Positions 1 to 12,900 of a DNA stretch of 25,172 bases are shown here, one piece after another. Origin of the DNA: Apostichopus parvimensis (lineage: Eukaryota > Echinodermata > Holothuroidea > Aspidochirotida > Stichopodidae); NCBI GenBank assembly GCA_000934455.1, contig KN885419.1, positions 1-25,172 of the forward strand. Direction: 5' to 3'. Numbering within the stretch: position 1 is the first letter of the stretch; each line of letters begins with the position of its first letter. The position numbers were made by a program, and so were the translations under genes. The notes beneath the pieces are model-generated. The model ran no database searches. It was not told where the DNA came from and saw only the letters and a program-made list of their open reading frames with translations.

Positions 1-372
1 TGTCTTTTGTATGTGATGCCAAGCTCAAGAAAAGCATATCATTTGTGTGTCTTGTTGTGTGTCTTGATAAGCTCGACAAAAACCATATCATATGACTGTC
101 TGCGTGTGTGCACGATGCCCAGATCGAAAACACAACATTACTTGTGTGTCTCTTGTGTGTTACTGTGTGAGGCTAAGCTTGAAAACACTATATCATGCAT
201 GTGTCTTTTGTATGTGATGCCAAGCTCAAGAAAAGCATACCATTTGTGTGTCTTGTTGTGTGTTTTGCTAAGCTCGACAAAAACCATATCATATGACTGT
301 CTGTGTGTGTGCAATGCCCAAGCTCGAAAACACTATATTACCTGTGTATCTTTGCATGTGACTATGTGTTAA
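1..372. repeat. Higher-order minisatellite, 201-bp unit of four ~50-bp subunits
   Basis: Position 1 (TGTCTTTTGTATGTGATGCC) recurs at 202, a 201-bp period. Within it, subunits starting with an AAGCTC-like core occur at 21, 69, about 121, 175, 222, 270 and 320, spaced 47-55 bp. Adjacent subunits differ more than units one period apart, which defines a higher-order repeat. The array begins before the window. The long open frame through it is a composition effect. Confidence 0.85.
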
Positions 373-419
373 GGTATGCTCGATGATTATGATTTATGTA
401 GGGATCTGAACCTTTAAGG

Positions 420-555
420 CAGGGGTTCTCTAACTGGGGTGCATGAACCCCCAGGGGGTGCGTGAGTCCGTCTTAGGGGGTTCGTGAGACGTTTCAGAAA
501 GTCAAAACTAGAGTACTTTTTGTTAAACTAAAATCTGATATATCATATAATTTAG
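420..555 (+). mobile_element. Truncated hAT-type MITE (5' end only)
   Basis: It starts CAGGGGTTCTCTAACTGGGG and stays close to the left half of the full copy at 4528-4893 up to the AATTTAG near 555, then similarity stops. No right terminus or target duplication is found, so this is a 3'-truncated copy in the same orientation as 4528-4893. Confidence 0.85.
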
Positions 556-818
556 AAATCGCCATATGTCAAGCACAGCAATATTCGCATGTATCTCACT
601 TCATTGCCTTCGTAGTCGCCCCTGCCCGATCTGCAGTTCCGACGGCTTCTTGTTTTTGTGTTGGGTCAAAGTTCATTTAAAGTCATTATAGTGTAATTCC
701 AAATAGTGAGGACATTCGTGTCCACATTCTGCATTCTACGTGGCAAGTATTCCTCTCTGCCGCTCTACCGTCCTACATCTATTCAACACCTATGACTCTA
801 TTGGATTTCTTTCCTCAG

Positions 819-975
819 GAGAATCTCTGGTGGCCGCACGGTTTCGGTAAACAGAGCCTCTACCGAATGAATGTCACCTTCAGGAACTCTCAGTTTGACA
901 GTCTCTCAAATAAGTCCATCAAGTTTGGTTTTAGAGCCGTGGAACTGGTTCAAGAGGATATCCCAAAGAGTCCTG
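819..975 (+). CDS. MANBA: MANBA exon a: end of N-terminal beta-sandwich region
   Basis: The acceptor is TTTCCTCAG before 819 and the donor is CTG|GTAAGT at 975/976. The frame opens at phase 0 with [21 protein letters not shown] and ends at phase 1 inside the glycine of KSPG. The WWPHG motif is typical of GH2 mannosidases just before the catalytic barrel. The exon has one NVT and one NKS sequon. The preceding intron contains a minisatellite and a truncated hAT MITE. Confidence 0.93.
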
Positions 976-3900
976 GTAAGTACGCATCGCTAGTATGGGA
1001 GTGCAATTCGTCAAGTTAACTTAAAGGCATTGGAGACTCGCCCCAAACCGTGTGCCGCCCTGCGAAAAAGCGAACTTTCCGTTGCTTGCAAGTGAAGTTT
1101 TTCTCTTGTTGCTACAAAATGCAGACAGTAATGAAACTTGATACCTTGTTATCTTTAGCTGGACCTGAGATGTCCATAGCTGTATCGTTTGTACACTGTG
1201 CTGTGGGTATTGACCGCAGCTGTATGTACTGACTGTACACTAGTGTCTAATTACCGACGGTAGCAAGCTGTGTGTGCATTTTCTGGGATGGATGGTGGTG
1301 TGTAACACTTCTGTTACACCTCATTCGAAACTAGGTCAGATTACCGGCATGAGACGTTTCTTTTTGCGTGAGTCTTAACACCCTTTAAAATCTGTAGTCC
1401 TTTGCTTATTCTTGGCCATAATCGTGAGCAAATCTACTAAACGACACTCTTTAACGATGACTTAAGACAGACTTTGTGTTTGGTTAAGAAGTTGTAGTAA
1501 AAAGGGAGAGAATTCAAGTGCAGGTATTTACTTTTCTATCGCTATTTCCAGCTTTTTCAACAAAGTCACCATTAAAGTGCTTGGAATGCTCCTTTAAAGC
1601 AGAATGAAAAAGTTTGCATAAATTCTTTCTTTTTGTAAATTATAGCAACTAACCAGAAGCACTTTTTTAAAATCCATACCTGTATGTGTAACAAAACACT
1701 CATGAAGGATATCCAGCTACCATGTTGACCATGACAAATAAATAATCATCTCTCGATGTGTTATTGGAGCCCATACAAACACGGTTCTATAAACATTTTT
1801 GCCGTTAACTTTTTATTAGGAGCTGACTCAATTATCTTTGTACTAGACATACAGTACCGCTCACGTATAACTCCGCGTAGACGTATACTCTACGTTTATC
1901 TACGCGATTATACGATGTTATACGTTTCTGTACGCAACTTTCTACGCGGTGTCTACGCGGCGTCTACGCCGTGTCTATGCGGCTTAAGGCTTCGCTCTAG
2001 TGCCCCTGAATAGGGATTATACGCGCGTAAAGACGTACAATCTCGTATAATCTGTAAACGTAGGGTATTGGCAGCCGCTTTACATAGCAGAGCTTCTATG
2101 GGTTAGAATAAACTGTGATGAAGAAAAGAGTCGGTAAACTCAGTATCTCACCAAGCCCAATGAATGACTTTCCAAAATATTCAACCACAGAGTTAGCATA
2201 TACTTAAGCCGATAAGAATAAGAGTAACAAAGAAAACAGCGCTACTAGGAGCACAAACGATCGATACAATCAGTGCAAAACTTAAGCAAGGAAGCTATAT
2301 TAATTATGACAATGTGCCCCAGTCTGTTACTATTTATACGAGATCCTCCCGTTAGGCATTAAATTGACTGTAGGTAAAAATCTATGAGAACTAGGTAGGC
2401 CTTGGCTGATCCTACCTCTTAGCCTAAATCGCAAGATACGCCGTATACACCTCGCAAGAAAACCACGATAACCTTAAATGAAAAAACAATATTTTGCACT
2501 TGAAGATCTGACTTCCCCCAAAATGCAGTGAAAAGGTTTAGACCCAGTACTTCTTAATACATTGAGATTCCAATTACTAGTCAAAAATATTTTCTGAAGA
2601 AAAACCTTACGATATTTTTCACAAATATTGATGCTTAGCTTCCTCACAATCAACGAGCTGCCCCAAAATTTGCTCCGCTTACGTAAAACTTCTATATATA
2701 TAACACGTGGAAAAACCCGAGTTTTTACACACATAATTCCCATTGACATTGGTCACGGAACATAAGTAGGTCATCGACATTCGAACTTGCCTAAGTTCAT
2801 CGCACCATGGGAACGACACAACACATTGAAGATGATGGTACATTTTCCAGCCATCTGGACGCCGAGTGTAAATTTTGGTGTAATATGCAAATTATTAATG
2901 GTACTGTACTGCGGGGTTAAAACTTAAAAAGATTGCGACATATTGCGACTTACATATTTTGGGAAGCTGTTGTAGAAAGTAACTTTTGTATCGAATGTAA
3001 AGTACTGTAAGGTAGTATAATTTATAAAAGACGGTTTTCTTCAGGTGGTAAGGAAAAGGGGTGTTTCGGTGAACTCAATCTCTTTGTATAGTATTTGGAT
3101 ACTTAAAATGACGATGTACAGTGATGTACATGCAGTTTCTATTTCTCTTTTAGTAAGCTCTACTTAGCATTTTTATCCTCTGTGGATCTTTATTGGAATA
3201 AATACGAAATGTATTGTTTGACGCAAGTATTTAACGGTAAGCATTTCTTAAATTGTTGACTAGAGCTTCAAAATCCATTTTCCAAAAAGTTGGTTTTCAT
3301 GAAGGTTTTATAAAAACGATATACAGCTAGGGTAGAAAAATATTAACTTAACCACATTAACGAGAGTTGTTCTATCCAAATAAAATACATGTTTCTCGTA
3401 CTGAGATCTGAAAAAAAAACGGGCGGCCATTTTTCTTCTTTTCATGTGCTGATACTAGTTTGGAAGATGTGGCAACCTTTACAAAATAATTTTTAAGGAT
3501 AGTTTAGATTTCTTGTAATCCAAATAGAGACTCGGGAATCAGGAAAAAGGAGGCCCCTTGCGCGGACTAGAAACATGTTTTGTTTTTAACCGGACCTGCT
3601 TCAAAGTTGTTGGGTGGAATTTTTTTTTTCATTCTGTTGGAACCAACGGTAAATTATATAGAAAATTGACACAAGAAACGCTTAGTAATACTTTATTATT
3701 TCTTCAAAATGTTGCCAACTATTCAAAGTAAACTTATCCTCCGTGGAACAAAACCTCTACAACTGAAAAAAAAAGTCGGGAAAAGAAACACTGAATAGAA
3801 ACCCAATTAACGAAAACCAGTTAAATTCTATGCCGGCAAACACTTTACCTGCGTCCCTTTTACTGCTAGGTGAATATCACAACTTAAACTACGATGTAAG

Positions 3901-6900
3901 GAACGGCTGTTTCAAACATCTCACTAATTCTTTCGGCGACTTTAATCCCTATATATTGAGCACAATAGCATTTCCTGCGTATAAACTCGTAGAGGGATTA
4001 TACGGGGTGTCTACGCGGCGTCTACGTGGCAATTTGTTTGTCAACGAGTTTATACGCGAGTGTACTTGTTTATACGTTTTTATACGATTCTGTGCGCGTA
4101 CACATGTCCAGTTATACGTGAGCGGTACTGTAATACTCCAGTCGCTTTGATAATTGAGCCACTGATGTTTAAATGAAGCCTCAAAAAAAAAAAAAAAGGT
4201 GATGTAAATTGCTAACAGCACTAATGGCAGTTGCTTGTAATGTTCCCTCCCGTGTCAAAGTTCCTTTCATGATTCAGGGAATAATTTTATCTAGTATCGC
4301 GTTGCAAAAGGCGTTGCAAAATGGTGAAACATCTTTTCAAGTGGAAAGATGTACATAGTAGTTTTATTTAATTTTTTATACACAGGAACCATAGTATATT
4401 ATATAAGAGGCAGAGTTTAGAGTCATAAAAAACTGCTACACAAAATTTGATCACTCAATTATTCCCTTTGAATAGATTCATACAACATTTTTGTTTGTTT
4501 TTGTGAACTTTCATCTAGCATCTATGCCAGGGGTTCCCTAACTGGGGTGCATGAGCCCCCAGGGGGTGCGTGAGCCATCCCAGGGGGTTCGCGAGACGTT
4601 TCTGAAAGTCAAAACTAGAGTTCTTTTTGTTAAACTAAAATCTGATATATCATATAATTTAGTGATGTACAAAAGTCGTACCTATCGACAAACTCTTTTC
4701 GCGTTCCATACGCATATATGTTGCCATAGTAGTACCGTACCGTGCATGTGACACTTGATCTTTTACGAAGCACTGTTATTGCGTATTATGGTATAATAAT
4801 GACTCAGATCGTGTCTCGAAAAGTTGGGGGTGCTTGGACAACTCTGACATCCACAACGGGGGTTCGTGGGGGTATAAAGTTAGGGAAACCCTGATCTATA
4901 CAGACCTTTCTCATTTTTTTAAGATTTTTTATAAATCCATTCCGACTGCTCATTTTGATCTTTATATTTCACCCAGGTTACTCATTTTACTTCAAGATCA
5001 ACGGTCGATCCATCTTCATCAAGGGATCCAACTGGATCCCGGCCGACGCCTTCCAGGAACGGATCACTCCGAAGTATCTGAGAAATCTGCTCCAGTCCGT
5101 GGTGGACGCCAACATGCATGCCCTCCGGGTCTGGGGAGGCGGGGTCTACGAGCAGGACGTATTCTATGAAATCTGCGACGAACTCGGAATCGTCTTGTGG
5201 CAGGATGTCATGTTCGGTTGTGCCATGTATCCGACCAACAAAGAATTCTTGGCTTCAGTTCAAAGGGAGGTCAGACTACAGGTAAAAAAGAATGTATTCT
5301 TTCTTTTTTTTTGTCAAAGTTATTCTGATATTTTGATAAGATGTTCCACACTGTATAGCAAGGTTTCCCTAACTTTATCCCCCCACGAACCCCCTGTGGA
5401 TGTCAGAGTTGTCCGCAAACCCCCAACTTTTCGAGACACGATCTGAGTCACTATTATACTATGATACGCATAACAGTGCTTTGTACAAGATCAAGTATCA
5501 CATGCACGGTACAGTACTACTATGGTACTACTATGGCAACGTATGCGTTTGGAACGCGAAAAGAGTTTGTCGATAGGTACGACTTTTTTACATTACTAAA
5601 TTATATGATATATCAGATTTTAGTTCAACAAAAAGTAATCTAGTTTTGACTTTCAGAAACGTCTCACGAACCCCCTGGGATGGACTCACGCACCCCATGG
5701 GGGTTCATGCACCCCAGTTAGCCTGAGTAGGAAACCCCTGCTGTATAGTATGCAAAATTCAATGCCTAGTTGTATTCAGCTGCAATTTGAATAAACTCCT
5801 ATCACTTTGTTGGCCTGAATTTATGCTCTAGTCTTGGTTCAATGATTTTTAAAAGTACCATAAAATGGTATAAAAACAACCGTGAATCATAGCACCACAC
5901 ATATTCCACGATAAGTGTTGTGCCGGTCTGAAAATAATTCAGTCGTTACGATAGCACCTGGAATCTTTTCGGACATTTCATTATGTCAAACTCTTGTCAG
6001 TGTTTTCTCTCAGTAATGACTTGAATAGCTGTCATTGCTTTTGTTTTTTCTTGTTTTTATTTTTGTTTTCAAAATTCAACTTATTTGGGAAATTAGAAAT
6101 CTTCCAATTTGGAATGTCATTGCTAATTATTATTTAAGGACAAATTCATCTTCTGTATCAAAATTGCTTGGTCATGGAGAAAATATTCAGGCAATAAAAT
6201 GTTCCAATTTGGATAGCATAATCGGACATTACGAAAGAAAGCAAAGACATTTTATTTAAACTGCCATGACGATGTTATCCACTCTTGTGTTGCCAGAAAT
6301 ATCCGGAAATATCCGCGTATGTCCGAATAATTCTTTCTGCAGGTGAGACGCATCGGCCATCACCCGTCGCTGTTAATATGGGACATTTTATTTCAACTGC
6401 CATGATGATGTCATCCACTCTTTTTTTGCCAGATACTTTAATAAAATTCCAACAAACCTAAATTCTAAAGTTCCCCATCTGTTTCTATAAAGAATGCTAT
6501 CGATAAGTGATTAGCTTACGTCAATGCAGAAAGTTCTTTAGAGCCAAGTTTTTATTCGGTAACTATCACGGAAATATCCGCGTTATGTCCGAATAATTCT
6601 TTCTGCAGGTGAGACGCATCGGCCATCACCCGTCGCTGTTAATATGGGCCGGAAATAATGAGAACGAGGCAGCGTTGAGGCAAAACTGGTGAGTTTTATT
6701 TCTTCAGACGTGTTGTAAAAAAACTTTAATTATCCGTGCTTGTAAAATAGTTAATTTGAATTGTTAGGGTATGCCATCGTTTATAATGTATTTTTGTCTA
6801 ATACTATAACTTATGTATCTGATTTTAGGTTTTAAAAAGTTTTGGTATATGTTTGTGTACGGTAATAGCATTTAGTGGCACAAACACAGAGGAAAGTAAA

Positions 6901-9900
6901 GCAGTTGATAATAGTGTGTGTGTCCTTATGTTATGTTATGTGTTGTTATGTGGTATTGTGTGTTATGGTATGTAGTATAGTGTTGTGTCATGTAGTGTTG
7001 TGTTGTGTCATGTTACGTTATGTTATTTTATGTAATTTTATGTTATTTTATATTCAATGTTGTGTTATATTATGTCATGTTTATATGTTATGTTATGTAA
7101 TGTTATGTTATGTGAGGTTAGGTTATGTTAGGTTAAATTAGGTAAGGCTAGGGTATGATATGCTATGCTATGTCTTGTTAGGCAATGTTATGCAATATTA
7201 TGTGTACATATTGAATGATGGTGTATATATTAACTGTATATTTTATGTATATTCTAGTGTTAGGGTCAAGTCTTTCCTTTCAGTCCAACATGCTTGCTAA
7301 CATAAGCCCATATCGAGAGCAGACGATGGCTGGTCAGTCAGGTGCTTCAGAACTGGCTACAAATATGGTAGAAACAAAAAACCACATGACATAATACATC
7401 CAACCCCAACCTCTTTCAGGAAGTTGGTCTCCCCCCCCCCCGACATTTTTCGAGCTATTTTCAAACTATTCTTCTACAATATCCCTGATTAATTTGAAGG
7501 GTCACTGCTTAAAAATGCTTACCATTTTATCAGCTAATAGCCCATTGCAAAATAAACTACTCCTTTGTTGCCAAGAAAGTTTGTAAAGTCAAGTTTGTGT
7601 TGAATTGCAGAAGACATCTTCTTTAAATTGTATGTATATTTTTGCAGGTACGGCACAGCGGGGAATTTCACACTTTACAGAGCAGACTACATCAAACTTT
7701 ACATAGATACGATCGGGCAAGAAGTCAACGCTCACATGACCAACATTCCTTTCGTCAGCTCCAGCCCATCCAACGGGAAAGAGACGGAAACGTCAGGATG
7801 GGTAGCAGGGAACCCTTACGACGCGCATTATGGAGATGGTATGTGATAACCAAGTACGGTTGCGATTCTTTGACAGTTTGTTAAAGCAAGGTTTAGCAAA
7901 TCCTGAACACTTACTAATGGTCAGTCTTGCTCAAAATCCAAACACCCTCATATCAGTACCCCATGCACTGAGACAGTTTTTTATTCCCATCTTATAACGC
8001 TTCGATGCCTGGGAAGACTTAAAAACCACTTTGGTACTAAAACTACAGTCACGTTTCACTCGAATTAGTGAAGAAATGTCTTAATTTTTTAGCATTGAGA
8101 ATTGCTTTCTACATGGAGATGGTATGTGATAACCAAGTACGGTTGTGATTCTTTGACAGTTTGTTAAAGCAAGTTTTGGCAAATCCTGAACACTTACTAA
8201 TGGTCAGTCTTGCTCAAAATCCAAACACCCTCATATCAGTACCCCATGCACTGAGACATCTTTATTGTCCCATCTTTTTTTATTTGTTTTTTATTTTTTA
8301 TTTAATATTTGTTTCATCACATAGTATAACAAGGTGAACAAGACGATATAACTGCAAATAAGTAAAAACTGTGAAAGGAAGTAAACTAAGAAACCCTTTT
8401 GGGCTTAATCGAATAGAGTAATCCCATCAAAGAAAATAGATAACCTTAACACCTATAAAAGAACTACCCCCCCCCCCAAAAAAGTAGATAACCTTAACCT
8501 TATAACCCTTCAATGCCTGAGAAGATTTAAAAAGCGCTTTGGTACTAAAACTACCGCCACGATGATATTCATTACGTTAACTGTGGTCACGTTCCACTCG
8601 AATTAGTGAAGAAATGTCTTAACTTTGGAATATTGCGAATTGCTTGCTACATGTTGTATAAAATGTACTTTGTGAGAAAATGTCTGTGGGAAGAAATTTA
8701 TGTAGTGAAATAACAAGTGGGTGATTACTCGATAGTTATTGCTCATTTGACCAAAAAAGGAAAAGAAAAAAAACCTGGAGGTCACTTTTGAAGGAGACAT
8801 AAAACAAACCATTGACATTTAAAGGTAATTGGTATTGCCACTAAAGTTAAGCTTGCGTAAATTGGCTGAAAATTTTTCAAAAGTATGTGTATGTTTGACT
8901 TCCTAATCATTCCTAATTAATAATTCTTTGTGCCCCCCTTAATTTCTTGGTGCCCCTTCTTCATTTGCTGTTGTCCCTCTCAAAGTTGTTGGTGCCCATC
9001 TTTGGATGGTTGGTGCCCCTCCTTAAATTTTGTTTCCCCCTCCCCCTGAAATTTGTTGGTCCCTCTTCAACTCAAAATTCCTTGCAATGGGCCCGTTTAG
9101 AACATGAAGATGATGACACCAGAGAAGATAGAATTTAGACTGAAACTTCAAAGATCTCACAAACAAGCACATTTTAACATATTTCATCAATGGTGTGGGT
9201 CAAGAAATATTCTGCACTGATGTAGATGGTAACAGGCCTAAAATTTCACAATTTAAAGTCACTTGCTAAAAGAAAAGGAATTGGTAAAAAAAATCTGCTG
9301 GCTAAAATTGAGTTCTAGCTGATATTTGGATGAATTACAGCACTCATCAGTTTAAACTGTAGAGGCTTATATAAGGATCTCAATAATATTTGCTGAGAAT
9401 AAGCAGTAATTCAGGGCTTAAGTCAGGTAAAGGATGTCACACCAATTTATGAAGTTATGTCAATATTTGGATTGACCGTCGCTATTACAACAGAATAATC
9501 ATGAGTTAATTTACGTCATTTTGAAATCCACCGGCATTTAGCCAGTCCAATAACCTGAAATTTTCAAGGCCTGGGTAAATAAAATAAAATTGATGATTAG
9601 AAGCAACTAAATGGTCATTGTAGCATGGAGATAAAAAAATATATCCAGTTCATTTTTGGCTGAAAGCAAAATTCAAGTTATCACTTTATCTTTCTCTGAA
9701 GTACACTACTACGATTATGTCACCGACTGTTGGGATTTGAGGAGCTTCCCTAAGACCCGTTTCGCATCCGAGTACGGCTTCCAGTCTTGGCCGTCCCTGG
9801 AGAGTCTGAAGAAAGTTTCCATACAAGATGACTGGGACTTTGGTAGTAACTTCAGTCACCATCGACAGCATCATGAAAACGGTGAGTTTGTGACATGACT

Positions 9901-12900
9901 GGTTCCGTCAGTCGATCCACAATTCTGTAAGAGACAGCACATGACTTGTTGTGTCAGTCGATGGACATTCTGTTACAAACAGCACATGACTGGTCCTGTC
10001 AGTCGATCGACCATTCTGTTAGAGACAGCACATGACTGGTTGTGTTAGTCAACCGACCAATCTGTAAGAGATAGCACATGACTTGTTGCATCAGTCGACG
10101 GACTATTCTGTTGAGACAACACATGACTGGTTCCGTCAGTCCTCTGGACATTCTGTAAGAGACAGCACATGACTGGTTGCGTCAGTCGACCGACCATTCT
10201 GTTGAGGCAGTACATGACTGGTTCCGTCAGTCGACCGACCATTCTGTTAGAGACAGATCATGACTGGTTTCGTCAGTCCAATTGACCATTCTGTTAGAGA
10301 CAGATCATGACTGGTTCCGTCAGTCGACCCACAATTCTGTAAGAGACAGCACATGACTGGTTCCGTCAGTCGACCGACCATTCTGTTTGAGACAGCTCAT
10401 GACTGGTTCCCTCAGTAGACCGACCACTCTGTTGGCAGGAACATAGGGTATAAATGGAGTGGGACCTTGGCAGTTACCGTAATGCCAGTTTATTGACTCA
10501 TCAAAAGGATCATATACAGAGGCAAATATCAAACAAACTTCAGTTGCAATGATCTGTGAGTAGAAGAATATGAAGCTAGGAGTGGACTTGGACCTCGAGG
10601 GATACTATAAGATAACTTCTGCAGCATCATGATGAGTAAGAAACTTAAAAGGCAAAGTCGAAAGTATGTCAGTTGCAGTGTTCTGTCCATAGGAGATGAA
10701 AATATTGTGTCGATTTGAACCTTTGGAGTAACTATTATCCTGTCAAAATTATTGAAAGGGTTTAAGCTAACAATGTAGCGACATTACTTGACATCATATA
10801 ATTTGGCAGAATTAATTTGGGAGAAGAGCATGATATTTGTGAAGTGAAATGTTGACCGGAACTATCTATATCAAATTTTTGGAACATTTACAAAAAACTG
10901 GAAAGTGAATATTTAAACGAGGGTAGCATTAATAAAAGAGGTTTTGGTTGCAAATGTCATGTTGAACAGAAAATGAGGATAAGGTGGGGAGTTGGAAGTC
11001 ACTTTAGCAAATATTGACAACATCATTAAAACATTACAGTAAGTTAACCAATGGGACATTTATAGGGTGTTAGATAATAAAAAAAATAACAAGTTTAGAG
11101 CTCTCTTATAAAAATTTTGGCAAATTATGATTTTTGGACAGTCAATAGTCTATATGAAAATATATATTATTACACTATTCTTATGAGCACAAACTGTAGC
11201 TGTTTACTGTAATTCTAAATATATTCCAACTTTTGAGAAAGTTGAACTTGTCATTGCAGATCTACCTTGGTATACATTTCACTGGATAAACCTATTCTAT
11301 CCCACCTCCCCCCCACCCCCTCCCTCCCCACAATCTCTCTATTAGTTATCCCTCTTTCATATCCCCCCCCCCCCCCCCCCCCCCCCACAAACTCTCTATT
11401 AGTTATCCCTCTTTCATATCTCCAGGAAACCTTCAAATGCTGGATATGATTGTGAAGCATTTCAACACATCGCAACGGAAGAATTTTGAGGAAGCTTTCC
11501 ACGATATGATATACCTGACTCAGGTAATATGACATGACATTACTGTACCTTGTAATTCCTTTGGTCAAAGATCAGAGAGGAGGAGTGGAAGGTGGAGGGG
11601 TGAGGGGGGGTTGGAGATTTTGGTAGAGGAACAGAGAAGCAAGAATATATGTGCCTTTTTTTTATCATCCATGAACATGTTGGCGATCCAGAACATTTTC
11701 CTTTCCATACTTTTATCAATGTTAAAGGACAAATTCATCTTCTCGATCAAAGTCTTTTATTCATGGAAATATTCATTCGATAATTAGGACTATAATTAAG
11801 TCTACATGCAAGGTTGTTCTAATGACTACTTTTAAAGTGAGGTTGAAAGGTTGTAAGGTTGAAAAGGGGGTTGTCATAACCCCCCCCCACATCCCCCCAC
11901 ATGGGTCCACGCCTGAATAACTGACTTTCTCCTCCACTTAACGATCATCAGGCAGGATAATGAAGGAAGGTGTTTTTAATAAGCTTGATCAATCTTTGCT
12001 TGATTCACAGTTTGCCAGATTTTTGATGATATTCTTGACCAAACTATACCCCATTCTACCGTATCCCCATCAAATGATTGCCGGGTATAAATAACTGTAT
12101 ATTTTCACAAAAATTTGGGGTCTTGAAGGCAAGAGTAATTATTAAAATCAGGCATGAGCTTTTTCCGCGAATTCGCCAATAACCGTGATATCTTTTCTAC
12201 CCCGGGGAAAAAAAGTATTATCCTAACACACTGTAGAATACGCAAACTGGAGCCTATACCGCATTTTTTTTTTTTTTTACCCCAGGCTCATCCCTGTAAC
12301 ATGATAACAATTTAAACATTAAACCATTGCAGATATCCCAAGGTCTTTGCATCAAATTTGAGACAGAACATTACCGGAGGTTGCAGAGTCTCATCGAGAG
12401 TGGCGAGGGGCACTGCATGGGCGCCCTCTATTGGCAGCTGAACGATATATGGCAAGCACCCACTTGGGCTTCAATCGGTAATTATTTTATACCTTGCTAG
12501 AGGTAAAGGGAATCTATGCGATGGTGATGGCGTGTGCATGTGTGTGTGCGTCGGTGAGTGTGTATGTATGTGACACTTAATGGTAAACAGGGTAACTCAA
12601 AAAAGTTAATCCTGGGGGATTCACTTTATACTTGGTATGTGGATCTGTCTTATTGGGTAACAAGAAGCCTGTTATTTTTTGTGAAGTTTCAGTGGTCATT
12701 TGGGGTCATGAGAGGTCGTCAAAATTTGAAAACTTTGTGAACACGATAACTCAAAAAGTACATCTTCATTGAACTTCATACATGGTATTTCAATTCAGCT
12801 TGTTCAGTACAAGAACCCTATTGAAATTGGTGGAGGTCAAAGGTCATTTGCAGTCAACATTTTAAGTGAAAGTCTGAAAATCTTGTAAACACACAATAAC

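Noticed and set aside
7..372. 121-codon + strand frame
   Set aside because: It runs through the 201-bp minisatellite; the repeated protein text mirrors the DNA repeat and has no splice or start support.
4834..5169. 111-codon frame overlapping exon b
   Set aside because: Out-of-frame shadow of the MANBA exon.
6875..7141. 88-codon frame rich in CYVMLCYV
   Set aside because: Product of the ATGTT pentanucleotide repeat.
8122..8130. Second donor after exon d as an alternative exon end
   Set aside because: Its use would include an in-frame TGA three codons into the intron, so it is unlikely to make functional protein; kept only as a finding about duplication.
9894..10438. CRISPR-like array
   Set aside because: The whole 46-bp unit is repeated with no unique spacers, and it lies in a eukaryotic intron. 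It is a minisatellite.
10045..10532. Minus-strand frames reading [14 protein letters not shown] repeats
   Set aside because: Artefact of the 46-bp minisatellite being stop-free in one frame.
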